A stretch of DNA of 36,364 nucleotides from Flavobacterium psychrophilum (GCA_003243255.1 QFQM01000025.1:1-36364), one strand, 5' to 3'; shown: positions 15,745 through 24,896, counted from the first letter of the stretch. The notes: generated by a model from the letters alone, not told the origin. Translations and numbers: made by a program.

Positions 15745-16674
15745 TTAGTTTTTTACGATTTTCTTAGTTGTAGCTCCTTTGTCAGAAGTAATAGTCATCA
15801 TGTAGATACCTGAAGCAAGGTCAGATACATTAACTGATGCATTAGCAACACCGTCAAATTTAGCAGTTTTAACTGTACGACCGTTAAGATCAACGATAGC
15901 AACGTTAGATACAAGAGCATCAACAGAAACGTTAACTACGTCATTAACCGGGTTAGGGTAAACTGAAAGGTTAGCAAGAGTATTTTCATTAACACCAGCA
16001 GTAGCTTCGCTGAAGCTGTATGAATCAACATTGTAAGATGTTCCCCAATCATCAAAAATGAAAGATGAAACGTTAGCTCTGTTTCCACCAATTAGATCAG
16101 CACTTACGATTAACTCATCATTAACATAGTATGCTACTGTAGTTTCAGTAAATCTAACTTTGATATTATACCAAGTTGCAGCTTCAAATGGTACTGTTTC
16201 AGTAGCAAGAGTAACTTGGTTAGATGCATTAAGACCAGTTCCAAAACGAATTGTTCCAGTGTAGTTGAAATAAACCAAATAAGCAGCCGGTGCAGATTCT
16301 TCTGTTAGATTGTAACCCCAGAAAAGTCCATCACTACCACCTTCAGCATCGATAGCATCAGTATAAACAGAGAAGTTTACGTCATAAGATGCAGGAAGTA
16401 GTTCTGAATCAAATAATGGTCCAACAACCCCAATATAATTTTCAGGTTGTGAATTTGAACTTACAAGTTGTAATGAATTTGATCCGTCTAGTGCAACCGC
16501 ATCAGTTACAACACCAGCAGTTGCAGGTGTAGCAGTACTGTAAAGAGACCAGTTTTGTTGACCATTGATATTTCCTAAGGTAAAACCTTCTGAAGTCTCA
16601 AAAGAAATAACTTGTGCATTAGCAGTAAAAAAAGAAGCCAGTAAAAAAGCTCCAACAAGTAATTGTTTTTTCAT
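15745..16674 (-). CDS. Secreted protein with type IX secretion C-terminal sorting domain (309 aa)
   Basis: Exported protein with a Sec signal peptide (MKKQLL, hydrophobic run, cleavage after TANA near residue 20) and a C-terminal type A sorting domain of about 70 residues: LSVYPNPVNDVV, VDLNGRTV, LASGIYMMTITSD and a basic end KKIVKN. The middle (25-230) is rich in strands and aromatic and acidic residues and resembles a concanavalin/LamG-type jelly roll (SFETSEGFTLGNINGQQNW, WYNIKVRFTETTVAYYVND), which suggests carbohydrate or surface binding. No catalytic motif is seen. After passage through the outer membrane it would be attached or released. It has a full promoter (TTG-N19-TATTTTTG) and is monocistronic. 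Confidence 0.88.
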   Translation of the reverse strand: MKKQLLVGAFLLASFFTANAQVISFETSEGFTLGNINGQQNWSLYSTATPATAGVVTDAVALDGSNSLQLVSSNSQPENYIGVVGPLFDSELLPASYDVNFSVYTDAIDAEGGSDGLFWGYNLTEESAPAAYLVYFNYTGTIRFGTGLNASNQVTLATETVPFEAATWYNIKVRFTETTVAYYVNDELIVSADLIGGNRANVSSFIFDDWGTSYNVDSYSFSEATAGVNENTLANLSVYPNPVNDVVNVSVDALVSNVAIVDLNGRTVKTAKFDGVANASVNVSDLASGIYMMTITSDKGATTKKIVKN

Positions 16675-16700
16675 GATGATAAATAGTTTTTAATTTTTCT

Positions 16701-16730
16701 CAAAAATAAGAAAACTTTTCTCACTTACAA
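16701..16730 (-). promoter_or_regulatory. Promoter of the type IX secreted protein gene (TTG-N19-TATTTTTG)
   Basis: The minus strand shows TTG (16728-16730 complement), a 19-base spacer and TATTTTTG (16701-16708 complement), one of the best promoters in the window, 27 bases before the ATG. Confidence 0.7.
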
Positions 16731-16851
16731 CAAAAATTAATCATAAATTAAAAAAAAATAAACGCTAAAAAGCTCTTAATGTTTAATTTGTTGAGAATTA
16801 AGCATTTTAAAAACTATAAATAGAAATATATAATTAGTGTAGTAGATTAAG

Positions 16852-17892
16852 TTACATAAAGTTAGCCAGGACAAGAGCTGCCATAGCTTCTACAATTGGA
16901 ACTGCACGGGGTACCACACAGGGATCATGTCTTCCTCTGCCATCCATTTCTACAATATTACCATCTTTATCAATAGTCTGCTGTGATTGCATAATAGTTG
17001 CAACGGGTTTAAAGGCAACCCTGAAATAAATATCCATACCATTACTTATGCCGCCCTGTATACCTCCTGAGAGGTTTGATTTGGTAGATCCATCCGGATT
17101 AAAAAGATCGTTATGCTCACTCCCCCTCATTTTTGCACCGCAGAAACCACTTCCATATTCAAAACCTTTTACTGCATTAATTGAAAGCATAGCCTTACCA
17201 AGTTCAGCATGAAGTTTATCGAACACAGGTTCTCCCAAACCAGCCGGTACATTTTTAATTACACAGGTAATAGTACCGCCGACCGTATCACCTTCCTTTC
17301 GAACCTGCCTGATATATTCTTCCATTTTTTGAGCTGTAGCCAAATCAGGGCAACGCACATCGTTTGTCTCTGTAAGCGAGAAATCCAGTGCCTGATATGG
17401 CTTATCAATAAATATATCTCCTACTGATGAAACAAATGCATTAATTTCAATTTCAGGCATAAGCTGCTTTGCAATAGCTCCCCCTACTACCCTGCTGATA
17501 GTTTCACGCGCCGAACTCCTTCCTCCACCTCTGTGATCTCTTATACCATATTTCTTATCATAAACATAATCAGCGTGAGATGGCCTGTATACATCTTTTA
17601 GATGATCATAATCACCTGTTTTTTGATTTGTGTTCTTAACAATAAAACCAATTGGCGTACCGGTGGTTTTTCCTTCGAATATTCCTGAAAGAAATTCCAC
17701 CACATCTGCTTCTTTTCTTTGTGTCACAATTGCAGATTGCCCCGGCCTTCTTCTGTCCAGTTCTTTTTGTATTTTCTCAAAATCAATTATCACTCCTGAA
17801 GGACAACCATCTATTACTCCACCTATTGCAGTTCCGTGTGATTCTCCGAAAGTCGTAAGCCTGAATTTGTTCCCAAATGTATTTCCTGCCAT
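16852..17892 (-). CDS. aroC: Chorismate synthase (346 aa)
   Basis: Last enzyme of the shikimate pathway; converts 5-enolpyruvylshikimate 3-phosphate to chorismate using reduced FMN. The three family signatures are visible: [18 protein letters not shown] near the N-terminus, [17 protein letters not shown] in the middle and the C-terminal [18 protein letters not shown]. The MAGNTFG start and the length of about 350 fit well. It stands alone with its own -7 element; the other aro genes are not in the window. It has no clear terminator; the 177-base gap downstream holds only the promoter of the secreted-protein gene and AT-rich sequence. Confidence 0.97.
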   Translation of the reverse strand: MAGNTFGNKFRLTTFGESHGTAIGGVIDGCPSGVIIDFEKIQKELDRRRPGQSAIVTQRKEADVVEFLSGIFEGKTTGTPIGFIVKNTNQKTGDYDHLKDVYRPSHADYVYDKKYGIRDHRGGGRSSARETISRVVGGAIAKQLMPEIEINAFVSSVGDIFIDKPYQALDFSLTETNDVRCPDLATAQKMEEYIRQVRKEGDTVGGTITCVIKNVPAGLGEPVFDKLHAELGKAMLSINAVKGFEYGSGFCGAKMRGSEHNDLFNPDGSTKSNLSGGIQGGISNGMDIYFRVAFKPVATIMQSQQTIDKDGNIVEMDGRGRHDPCVVPRAVPIVEAMAALVLANFM

Positions 17893-17915
17893 ATTATTCT
17901 TAAATACTATTTAAA

Positions 17916-17923
17916 CAAATGTA
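17916..17923 (-). promoter_or_regulatory. -7 promoter element of aroC
   Basis: The minus strand reads TACATTTG, exact for TAnnTTTG, 23 bases before the ATG. No TTG at a proper -33 distance. Confidence 0.5.
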
Positions 17924-18051
17924 AGTTGTTCCTGCTTATAATTAAAATTATACCCAAAGTACTTTACCAGGAAGACAGAACATTTTAATAACAATTTGGT
18001 AAACATACATTTATATGTATGAGTGTAATTTGCAGAAGAAAAAACACTCTA

Positions 18052-18879
18052 ATGAAAAAAAGGATTGTTGATCTGGTTGTGCTTTCCGATATACATTTAG
18101 GAACATATGGCTGTCACGCCAAAGAACTTTCGGCCTATCTTTCTACTATTAAACCTAAAACTCTTATCCTAAATGGAGATATCATCGATATCTGGCAATT
18201 TAGGAAATCGTATTTTCCAAAATCACACCTTAAAGTCGTAAAAAAATTATTGGATTTTGCTTCTAAAGGAACCAAAGTTTATTACATAACAGGTAACCAT
18301 GATGAAATGCTGCGTAAATTCAGCGGTACGTCTATGGGTAATTTCTCTATATGTGATAAGGTTGTGCTTGAACTGGACGGCAAAAAAGCATGGTTTTTTC
18401 ATGGAGATGTTTTTGACAGTTCTGTACATCATGCAAAATGGATCGCAAAATTAGGCGGCCTGGGATACGACTACCTCATACTTTTAAATCGCTTTGTAAA
18501 CTGGTGTCTTAAAAAAATGGGTAAAGAACCCTATTCGCTATCCAAAAAAATAAAAGCAAGTGTAAAAAAGGCTGTCAAGTTTATTTCTGACTTCGAAGAA
18601 ACCGCATCAGATATAGCAATAGAAAACAACTATGATTATGTAATCTGCGGACATATCCATGAACCTGTAATTACGGTAAAAGAGAATAAAAAAGGAAGTG
18701 TTACGTATTTGAATTCGGGTGACTGGATTGAGAACCTTACCGCACTCGAATACAACAAAAAACGCTGGAAATTGTATCGTCACGCTGATATGGAACCTAT
18801 AGTTGAAGAAGATTATTTTGAGATGGAAATGAAACTCGACAATCAGTTAGTTGCAGCAATGATATTTAATAATAAATAG
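18052..18879 (+). CDS. UDP-2,3-diacylglucosamine pyrophosphatase-like metallophosphoesterase (275 aa)
   Basis: Calcineurin-like phosphoesterase of the LpxH type, which makes lipid X from UDP-diacylglucosamine in lipid A synthesis at the inner membrane face. All metal-binding motifs are present: D-x-H at 13-15 (SDIHLGTYG), NGDIID (41-46), GNHDE (81-85), HGD (117-119) and the late GHIHEP. In Bacteroidetes this family member often stands in for classical LpxH; that identity is probable, not proven. A start 11 codons upstream (18019) exists, but MKKRIVDLVVLSDIH is the usual family beginning. The gene is followed by an unrelated lipoprotein gene. Confidence 0.82.
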   Translation: MKKRIVDLVVLSDIHLGTYGCHAKELSAYLSTIKPKTLILNGDIIDIWQFRKSYFPKSHLKVVKKLLDFASKGTKVYYITGNHDEMLRKFSGTSMGNFSICDKVVLELDGKKAWFFHGDVFDSSVHHAKWIAKLGGLGYDYLILLNRFVNWCLKKMGKEPYSLSKKIKASVKKAVKFISDFEETASDIAIENNYDYVICGHIHEPVITVKENKKGSVTYLNSGDWIENLTALEYNKKRWKLYRHADMEPIVEEDYFEMEMKLDNQLVAAMIFNNK

Positions 18880-18927
18880 TTTTTTAAACAAATTGTTAGT
18901 TATATTAGCCACGAAAAACTAACTAAC

Positions 18928-19719
18928 ATGAAAAGAATATACTTATTAGGAGCATTAGCTACTTTTACTGTTTCCTGCTCAAATGATGACAACAATGGAA
19001 ACAATAACAATCCGTCTGAAAATTACCTTCCCCTTGCTGAAGGAAATTATTGGGTTTATGATGTACAGGGCACTTCAATGAATGGAAGAGATTCTATTTA
19101 TTTTTATGGCGATACAGTAATCAATAACACTACCTATAAAAAGGTAAAATCAAAAGACCCAATTGCTACGGGATTTTTCTCTAACGCACTTAACAACAAC
19201 GGAATCAGATATGCCGATGGTAAAACATATCTTTCGGGCACAGCCGGATTAAGCCTGACGGAGCAATTACCTTTTAATTTAAACGTAACTGATTTTATAA
19301 TTTTTGATGTTAATGCTGCTAATAACGAACAGCTTTCTTTAACCGAAGGTAATATAACTCAGGAAGTTGATGGTTACACCCTTATATTTGATTATAAATT
19401 ATCTTCTAAAGCAAAAGCGCCAATTGCCAATTTTACTTCAGGAAACGAGCAATATACACATGTGATGCCTGTTGAAATAACACTAAACTTAAAAATACAG
19501 GTTGCAACAACATTTCAGGGATTCCCAATAACAGTTACATTAATGGAACCTCAAAATGTTTTAGTTTCAACACAATATTATGCAGAAGGCATCGGTGCTG
19601 TAAAAAGCAGCAATGATATCAGCTATAACCTTGCTGAACTACCTGGTTTTGAACTACCTATACCACAATCAGGAACAGAACATCAGGAAGAAGTACTTGT
19701 AGATTATAAGGTAGAGTAA
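18928..19719 (+). CDS. Hypothetical lipoprotein (263 aa)
   Basis: No family recognised. A lipoprotein signal (MKRIYLLGALATFTVSC, Cys17) is followed by an asparagine/aspartate-rich linker NDDNNGNNNN, the usual surface-lipoprotein spacer in Bacteroidetes. The mature part has LAEGNYWVYDVQGT, a segment found in many flavobacterial secreted proteins of unknown role, then strand-rich sequence with no cysteine. It is likely displayed on the cell surface or in the periplasm. GTTAGTT at 18897-18903 and AACTAAC just before the ATG could pair in the leader. No clear TAnnTTTG promoter is seen. Confidence 0.75.
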   Translation: MKRIYLLGALATFTVSCSNDDNNGNNNNPSENYLPLAEGNYWVYDVQGTSMNGRDSIYFYGDTVINNTTYKKVKSKDPIATGFFSNALNNNGIRYADGKTYLSGTAGLSLTEQLPFNLNVTDFIIFDVNAANNEQLSLTEGNITQEVDGYTLIFDYKLSSKAKAPIANFTSGNEQYTHVMPVEITLNLKIQVATTFQGFPITVTLMEPQNVLVSTQYYAEGIGAVKSSNDISYNLAELPGFELPIPQSGTEHQEEVLVDYKVE

Positions 19720-19783
19720 ATCTTTAACATAACGATAACAGTTAAAACTTTAACAAATCCGGATTCTTACAATTTTAGGAATT

Positions 19784-19791
19784 TAATTTTG
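19784..19791 (+). promoter_or_regulatory. -7 promoter element of the outer-membrane-type protein gene
   Basis: TAATTTTG is an exact TAnnTTTG match 24 bases before the ATG at 19816; the -33 site is not evident. Confidence 0.5.
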
Positions 19792-19815
19792 TTAAATAAA
19801 TAACCCAGTATCATT

Positions 19816-20310
19816 ATGAAAAAATTATTGTTATCTGCTTTTATGCTGGCAGGCTTAGCATTTAGCGGAAATGCACAGGAGAAAAACGCATTAGGTCTGA
19901 GACTTGGTGATAATGACGGTTTTGGTGGTGAAATTTCATACCAAAGAAAATTAAGCAGCGACAACAGACTTGAATTAGACTTAGGATGGAGAGACTCAAG
20001 ACATTATGACGCTGTAAAACTTACAGGTCTATACCAATGGGTATGGAATATTGAAGGTGGTTTTAACTGGTATGCCGGCGTAGGTGGAGGTATCGGGACA
20101 TGGGATTTTAACGATGGTGTTCCTGATTATTATGACGGAAATGACGATAGCGGTGTTTTCGCTTTTGTAGCAGGTGATATAGGTATTGAATATAATTTCG
20201 ATATCCCGCTTCAGCTATCGCTTGACTTCAGACCGGAGTTATATTTCAACGACTTCAGAGATGATAATTTTGGCGGAGATATAGCCTTGGGAGTTCGCTT
20301 CAAATTCTAA
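19816..20310 (+). CDS. Small outer membrane beta-barrel-like protein (164 aa)
   Basis: The signal peptide MKKLLLSAFMLAGLAFSGNAQ (cleavage after NAQ or NA) is followed by alternating polar and aromatic strands: GGEISYQRKLSS, RLELDLGWRDS, NWYAGVGGGIGTWDF, and it ends in GGDIALGVRFKF with a terminal Phe. These are marks of an eight-stranded outer membrane barrel of the OmpA/OprF-like or porin-family type. No peptidoglycan-binding domain is attached. Function unknown. It is monocistronic with its own -7 element and terminator. Confidence 0.78.
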   Translation: MKKLLLSAFMLAGLAFSGNAQEKNALGLRLGDNDGFGGEISYQRKLSSDNRLELDLGWRDSRHYDAVKLTGLYQWVWNIEGGFNWYAGVGGGIGTWDFNDGVPDYYDGNDDSGVFAFVAGDIGIEYNFDIPLQLSLDFRPELYFNDFRDDNFGGDIALGVRFKF

Positions 20311-20322
20311 AAAATATTTATC

Positions 20323-20353
20323 AAAAAACCCTGTTATCTGACAGGGTTTTTTT
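20323..20353 (+). terminator. Intrinsic terminator of the outer-membrane-type protein gene
   Basis: ACCCTGT (20328-20334) pairs with ACAGGGT (20341-20347), extended by A residues on the left and T residues on the right; six-base loop. It starts just after the stop codon. Confidence 0.85.
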
Positions 20354-20370
20354 ATCTTTAAAAGAAAAAC

Positions 20371-20769
20371 ATGGACCAACGCGACACACAGATTCTCGCA
20401 CTCAGAGGTGGAGCAATCGGAGAAATACATCCTCAATCATCTAAAGAAGAAATTTTCCAGAATACAACCATTAGACCCATACTAAAGCTACAGAACGATC
20501 TGTTTGTTGAATCCTTTATCAATTACGTAAACAAGTCAAAAAGCGATTTCTATGCATTTAGCATCGAAAAAAAATTTACCTTCATTGACAACGCCGTACA
20601 TAAAGACATCAAATTCCGAAATGCCTTAAAAGGAATGGTTATAGCTTTGTTTACTGTTGAAGAATTCAGAGAATATATACAGGATTCATCCAGCCTTAAT
20701 AAACGTATGATGAACCTGCTTATTGAGAGACTAAAAGACCAGGTACAGCTTTTAATCAAAAGAGAATAA
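20371..20769 (+). CDS. Conserved hypothetical protein (132 aa)
   Basis: I cannot assign a domain with confidence. The sequence is soluble and mostly helical, with no signal peptide, no cysteines and no membrane segment. Noticeable parts are RGGAIGEIHPQSSKEEIFQN near the start, TTIRPILKLQNDLFVESFINYV, and a basic amphipathic C-terminus ending LLIKRE. The length and even charge pattern suggest a real, conserved protein. A near -7 element TATCTTTA (20353-20360) precedes it, and a strong bidirectional terminator follows. Confidence 0.7.
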   Translation: MDQRDTQILALRGGAIGEIHPQSSKEEIFQNTTIRPILKLQNDLFVESFINYVNKSKSDFYAFSIEKKFTFIDNAVHKDIKFRNALKGMVIALFTVEEFREYIQDSSSLNKRMMNLLIERLKDQVQLLIKRE

Positions 20770-20800
20770 AAAAGAGGATATAAAAATATCCTCTTTTTTA
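20768..20800. terminator. Bidirectional intrinsic terminator
   Basis: AGAGGATAT (20773-20781) and ATATCCTCT (20786-20794) pair around AAAA, flanked by A residues on the left and T residues on the right. It overlaps the stop codon of the plus-strand gene and lies next to the stop of the convergent DUF2461 gene. Confidence 0.88.
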
Positions 20801-20801
20801 T

Positions 20802-21470
20802 TTATTCGATAATACTTTCACCATTAAGATTGGTAGTGAGCACATCACTCATATAATCAAAATAGGGGCGCATTGCTGCAAAAGTTACAATAATTTCATT
20901 CTTGAAATTTTTATCAAGAACTTCAGCATCTGTAAATTTTCGAACAGCCAGAAATTGCTTCTTCCTTATAAGGTCTATTGCTTTATGATTCTTATCAAAA
21001 TCCTTTGGAGCAGTTTTTAATTCCTCTCCCTGAATCGTGCCAAAATATTTTTTAAAATCAGAAGCATCCATTATCTCTCTGATCTCACTATCATCAAGCT
21101 CAAACTCCTTCCTTATCCTTTTAAGATCTTCAGCATTAGGCTGCCAGAAACCACCTTCAACAAAACTGTTACCAGGTTCAAGGTGTAAATAATAACTGCC
21201 TCTGAAAAAAGGCTTTGTCCTGGAATACCATGCACCTAAATAATTCTTATATGGCGATTTATCTTTTGAAAATCTTACATCCCTGTAAATACGATACATC
21301 TGGATATTTTCAATAGAGTCTGACTTTTGTATCTCGTTGCCAATCTCATTAAAAAACACCCTTACCTCCTTTTCAAGCTTTTGAAATTCAGGTTTATTTT
21401 TGGTGAACCACTCCCTGTTATTATTTTTACTTAAAAGACGTAAAAATTCCAATAATTGTTTAAACACCAT
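20802..21470 (-). CDS. DUF2461 domain-containing protein (222 aa)
   Basis: Matches the DUF2461/TIGR02453 family of cytosolic proteins of unknown function: LLSKNNNREWFTKNKPEF at the N-terminus, RIYRDVRFSKDKSPYK with the conserved Arg/Lys-rich loop, and GSYYLHLEPGNSFVEGGFW, the family signature. It fills the whole chain. The ATG overlaps the stop codon of the upstream META gene (TAATG), so the two are probably translationally coupled although one is cytosolic and the other exported. Confidence 0.88.
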   Translation of the reverse strand: MVFKQLLEFLRLLSKNNNREWFTKNKPEFQKLEKEVRVFFNEIGNEIQKSDSIENIQMYRIYRDVRFSKDKSPYKNYLGAWYSRTKPFFRGSYYLHLEPGNSFVEGGFWQPNAEDLKRIRKEFELDDSEIREIMDASDFKKYFGTIQGEELKTAPKDFDKNHKAIDLIRKKQFLAVRKFTDAEVLDKNFKNEIIVTFAAMRPYFDYMSDVLTTNLNGESIIE

Positions 21471-21901
21471 TACTCAACACTCTTTGGAACAAAAACCAGA
21501 ACAGCATTGTTACCGGAATATAACACAAGGTTTTTTTCTTCTATTTTAGCTTTATCAGCTTTCGAAAGGTTTTTCATATATTCATCTTCAGCTACGCCCT
21601 GACAAAACATTTTGGTAGACATCATTTGTCCTAATGTCAATTTTCCATCAGCATCAAGTGTATAAGAACCTCCGTAACCATTACAACCTCCATTACCGTT
21701 GACTTTGTTATCAGTCGTAAAAGTGATAGTGGGCAGCTTATTTGGAAATTTAGAAGTTAAAACTTTCTCCCCGTTCATAGCTGATAGTTCCCAGCCAGAC
21801 GATACCAGTGTGTCCTTTGAAACCGTACCTTTAGTACATTTACAACCAGTCATCACCACGGTGACGAAAAGTATACTGAAAGCTAGCATTATTTTTTTCA
21901 T
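21470..21901 (-). CDS. META domain lipoprotein, HslJ-like (143 aa)
   Basis: Lipoprotein with a single META domain, as in HslJ. The signal MKKIMLAFSILFVTVVMTGC puts Cys20 at the lipobox. The domain shows WELSAMNGEKV, LPTITFTTDNKVNGNGGCNGYGGSY and the tail MMSTKMFCQGVAEDEYM, all typical. A longer reading from 22027 exists, but the perfect -7 element at 21926-21933 and the signal peptide both support the ATG at 21901. It probably helps with envelope stress or peroxide resistance as other META proteins do; that is family knowledge, not seen here. Confidence 0.9.
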   Translation of the reverse strand: MKKIMLAFSILFVTVVMTGCKCTKGTVSKDTLVSSGWELSAMNGEKVLTSKFPNKLPTITFTTDNKVNGNGGCNGYGGSYTLDADGKLTLGQMMSTKMFCQGVAEDEYMKNLSKADKAKIEEKNLVLYSGNNAVLVFVPKSVE

Positions 21902-21925
21902 ATGTTCTTTTTTTAGTATGTGAAC

Positions 21926-21933
21926 CAAATTTA
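21926..21933 (-). promoter_or_regulatory. -7 promoter element of the META-DUF2461 operon
   Basis: The minus strand reads TAAATTTG, an exact TAnnTTTG match, 24 bases before the ATG at 21901. It settles the start of the META gene. Confidence 0.55.
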
Positions 21934-21971
21934 AGAACAAAAAAGCTCGAAATAAAATCTTTAGTAAATAT

Positions 21972-23999
21972 TTAAAGTAGTCCGTTATACTTACGTACAA
22001 ACCATTCAGTTGCAAGTGCAACAGCAAGGATTACAAGTAGCCAAACCCAGTCTATTAGGGGAGATTTTTTGGTGATTTCTTTCTGTAATGCTTTATAATT
22101 CTCGTCATTTACCAGCCTATCTATTAACTTATCAATAGTATTAGGATAAAATACCTCTCCATTAGTATTTGATGCAACCTGTTGAAGACGGGTTAAATCA
22201 GGATTAACAAACTGTTTTTCAATCTCAAAATCGAGAACTTCGAAAGCCCCTGTATAACTCGTTTTTGAAGTATTTTCAACTACTGTAAATGAATATGCTC
22301 CTGCATCAAGACCATCAAGATTTACTTTGTATTCACCGGCACCTTTCAGAAAATCATATGTTTTTGATGTGTTATTCTTTTTGTTATTCAGACGAATGGT
22401 TAATCTCGCATTCTCATCAAATTCATAGTTTTTATTGAAATACTGAGCACTAAGCGAAATAACTTCACCTGAATTATAAAAACGCTCATGGGAAACAACC
22501 AAAGATTTCCTTTTAGAATTTGAAGCAAGGTACTGGATTGTTTTATCAATGAATACATCAAACTGTTCAAAAGACTTTGAATTAAGATGGCTTTCAAGTC
22601 TCCATTTCCAGATATTTTCACCTAAAATAAAAGCATTGCGCGATGGACCGTTTTCAGAGAAAACCATCAGCGGATTATCCATTTTCACATTTCTGATTCT
22701 TGCCTGTAAAAGAGTATTTGCATTTGACTTAACCGTAATAGTTCCATAAGGATTCTCAAGAGGCGGAAATTGCTCAAAACCGATATTATCTATAGCAAAT
22801 GAGTTAAAGCCGGTTACATAGTCTGCAAGATAATCTTCACTTTGCGAAGTCATCTTAAAGCTGAGTACATTCTGAGTCTGATTCAACAAATTAAAATCTG
22901 TGCTAAGCCCTGTAATAGTTAGTGTATTTAAACCTGCATTCTTATTTTGCTCCAGTAGAGCCTTAAATGATGCATCCGGCTGATACAGTATCAATACATT
23001 ATAATCCTGTAATGATTTGACATCTGACGGCTTTAGAATAGTGACTTTACGTTGCTGATTGGTTTCAATTGCGCGTTTAAGTGCTCCAAGATCTGGGTGA
23101 TTTAACGAAGAAACTATAGCTACTTCCGAGCGCTGATCAATAACTTCTACAGCAAAATTCTTTATGTTATTATATCTGTTTTTCTCTGATTCCCCTGAAG
23201 TAATCTGAGCTTTGTAAGTCTTCACCCCTACTTTATCAGCATCAAGCAATACAGAAAGCGAAACGGCTTTTTTATCTTTTGAAAAACTAACATTCTGCTT
23301 ATAAAGCACCGAATTTCCCTGCGTAATATTAAAAACAGCATTGATTGTTTTATTCCCGCTATATTGAAGAAAAACTTCTACAGGGAATTTATTCTTTAAA
23401 AAAGCATACTTATTTACATTAACCTGGTTTACTTTTAAATCAAGAAAAGTAGTCGTATCACCCAACACTAACGGATATACGCTTGTATTTTCCCTAAAGC
23501 TATACACATAATCATTTCCCATAGTCTGGTTACCATCTGTAAGCATCACTACCGGATAGTTTATATTTCTATATAACTGCTTAAGGTTTTGTACTGCCTG
23601 ATCTATATGGGTTTGCTTTCCGTTAAAATTTAATGTATCAGCATTAGAAAAACCTTCTGCAAAACTATACAATTGCAGATCAAACTTATCTTTAAGTGAT
23701 TTGTTATCGGCAATTTGTTGTGAGAGTGCTTTAGCAATACTGTCCTGCCCCAGTTCTTTGACTGATTGTGAATTGTCAATAAGGACCGGTAGCGGAGTCT
23801 TAACTGTTTCCAGACTTTTGGTTGTTATAACCGGATTAATCAGCAACAAGAAAACAGAAAAGAGAGTCAGAAAACGAAGAAAAGCCAAAAAGAAGAACAG
23901 GCGTCCTTTCTTTTTGGCTTTATATAAATATTGGTAAAACGATAATGCAAAAGCTGCAAATGCAGATAATACTAACAATAGAATTGTAGATGCAGTCAT
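21972..23999 (-). CDS. Large membrane protein with VWA-like domain (675 aa)
   Basis: Two N-terminal membrane segments (about 4-26 and 34-57, LRFLTLFSVFLLLINPVI) are followed by a VWA-like region with VLIDNSQSVKEL (a degenerate D-x-S-x-S metal site) and VVMLTDGNQTMGND (the TDG motif). A long strand-rich middle follows, then a C-terminal membrane segment WVWLLVILAVALATEWFVR. The layout resembles BatA/BatB-related aerotolerance proteins and the large VWA membrane proteins that occur alone in many Flavobacteriaceae. The function is unknown. It lies 43 bases after fabG, with a -7 element (24021-24028) of its own in the gap. Confidence 0.8.
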   Translation of the reverse strand: MTASTILLLVLSAFAAFALSFYQYLYKAKKKGRLFFFLAFLRFLTLFSVFLLLINPVITTKSLETVKTPLPVLIDNSQSVKELGQDSIAKALSQQIADNKSLKDKFDLQLYSFAEGFSNADTLNFNGKQTHIDQAVQNLKQLYRNINYPVVMLTDGNQTMGNDYVYSFRENTSVYPLVLGDTTTFLDLKVNQVNVNKYAFLKNKFPVEVFLQYSGNKTINAVFNITQGNSVLYKQNVSFSKDKKAVSLSVLLDADKVGVKTYKAQITSGESEKNRYNNIKNFAVEVIDQRSEVAIVSSLNHPDLGALKRAIETNQQRKVTILKPSDVKSLQDYNVLILYQPDASFKALLEQNKNAGLNTLTITGLSTDFNLLNQTQNVLSFKMTSQSEDYLADYVTGFNSFAIDNIGFEQFPPLENPYGTITVKSNANTLLQARIRNVKMDNPLMVFSENGPSRNAFILGENIWKWRLESHLNSKSFEQFDVFIDKTIQYLASNSKRKSLVVSHERFYNSGEVISLSAQYFNKNYEFDENARLTIRLNNKKNNTSKTYDFLKGAGEYKVNLDGLDAGAYSFTVVENTSKTSYTGAFEVLDFEIEKQFVNPDLTRLQQVASNTNGEVFYPNTIDKLIDRLVNDENYKALQKEITKKSPLIDWVWLLVILAVALATEWFVRKYNGLL

Positions 24000-24020
24000 T
24001 TTAAATTATCAGGTGTTTTA

Positions 24021-24028
24021 CAAAATTA
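24021..24028 (-). promoter_or_regulatory. -7 promoter element of the VWA-like gene
   Basis: The minus strand reads TAATTTTG, exact for TAnnTTTG, between the fabG stop and the ATG at 23999. It suggests separate transcription despite the short gap. Confidence 0.45.
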
Positions 24029-24042
24029 ATTTATCGAATTTA

Positions 24043-24789
24043 TTACGTCAGCATACCGCCATCGACATTTAGTGTCTGACCTGTTACATAAGCTGACATA
24101 TCTGAAGCAAGGAAAAGACACGCATTAGCAACATCTTCTGTCGAGCCACCTCTTTTTAAAGGAATGCTATCAGCCCAGCCTTTTACTACATCTTCAGGAA
24201 GTTTTGCAGTCATTTCTGTTTCAATGAATCCCGGGGCAATTGCATTACAACGGATATTTCTTGAACCAAGCTCTAATGCGATTGATTTGGTAAAACCAAG
24301 TACACCGGCCTTAGAAGCAGCATAGTTAGACTGTCCTGCATTACCTTTTACACCAACTACAGAACTCATATTAATGATAGATCCTGAACGTTGTTTAAGC
24401 ATTGGTCGCTGAACCGCTTTTGTCATGTTGAAAACAGACTTAAGGTTAACTTCAATTACTTTATCAAAGTCTTCTTCAGAGATACGCATCAACAGGTTAT
24501 CTTTTGTTATACCTGCATTGTTTATAAGAATATCAATAGTGCCGAATGTTTCAAGAACATCATCAACAAGTTTTTGAGCCTCGTCAAATTTTGCAGCATC
24601 AGACTGATAGCCCTTTGCTTTAATACCATATCCTTTAAGTTCCTCTTCAAGTTGTTTTGCAGCTTCTGCTGATGCACTATATGTAAAAGCTACATTAGCA
24701 CCATGCTTAGCAAAAACTACTGCAATACCACGACCAATACCCCTGCTCGCGCCGGTAATGATAGCCGTTTTTCCTTCTAATAATTTCAT
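24043..24789 (-). CDS. fabG: 3-oxoacyl-[acyl-carrier-protein] reductase (248 aa)
   Basis: NADPH-dependent reductase of type II fatty acid synthesis. It shows TGASRGIG (12-19), the NNAG motif, Ser142/143, the Y156-x3-K160 pair, and the full-length FabG pattern NYAASKAGVLGFTKSIALELGSRNIRCNAIAPGFIETEMT. The final VTGQTLNVDGGML is typical of FabG rather than other SDRs, so the assignment is firmer than for the SDR at 4342. No other fab genes are adjacent. It has its own -7 element TATATTTG. Confidence 0.93.
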   Translation of the reverse strand: MKLLEGKTAIITGASRGIGRGIAVVFAKHGANVAFTYSASAEAAKQLEEELKGYGIKAKGYQSDAAKFDEAQKLVDDVLETFGTIDILINNAGITKDNLLMRISEEDFDKVIEVNLKSVFNMTKAVQRPMLKQRSGSIINMSSVVGVKGNAGQSNYAASKAGVLGFTKSIALELGSRNIRCNAIAPGFIETEMTAKLPEDVVKGWADSIPLKRGGSTEDVANACLFLASDMSAYVTGQTLNVDGGMLT

Positions 24790-24821
24790 AATTTGTTTCA
24801 GTTTGTTTCTTTACAAAGTGA

Positions 24822-24829
24822 CAAATATA
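24822..24829 (-). promoter_or_regulatory. -7 promoter element of fabG
   Basis: The minus strand reads TATATTTG, 32 bases before the ATG at 24789. No clear TTG lies at -33. Confidence 0.5.
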
Positions 24830-24862
24830 GCAAAATGTTTATTGTTTAAAACGAGTCGTTTT

Positions 24863-24896
24863 TTGTTTTTTGCCTTAATAATCTTAATTAAATTTG
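24863..24896 (+). promoter_or_regulatory. Promoter of the VOC-GNAT operon
   Basis: TTG (24863-24865), a 23-base spacer and TAAATTTG (24889-24896) form a complete promoter, divergent from fabG. A second TTG at 24870-24872 would give a 16-base spacer. The ATG follows after 27 bases. Confidence 0.6.
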
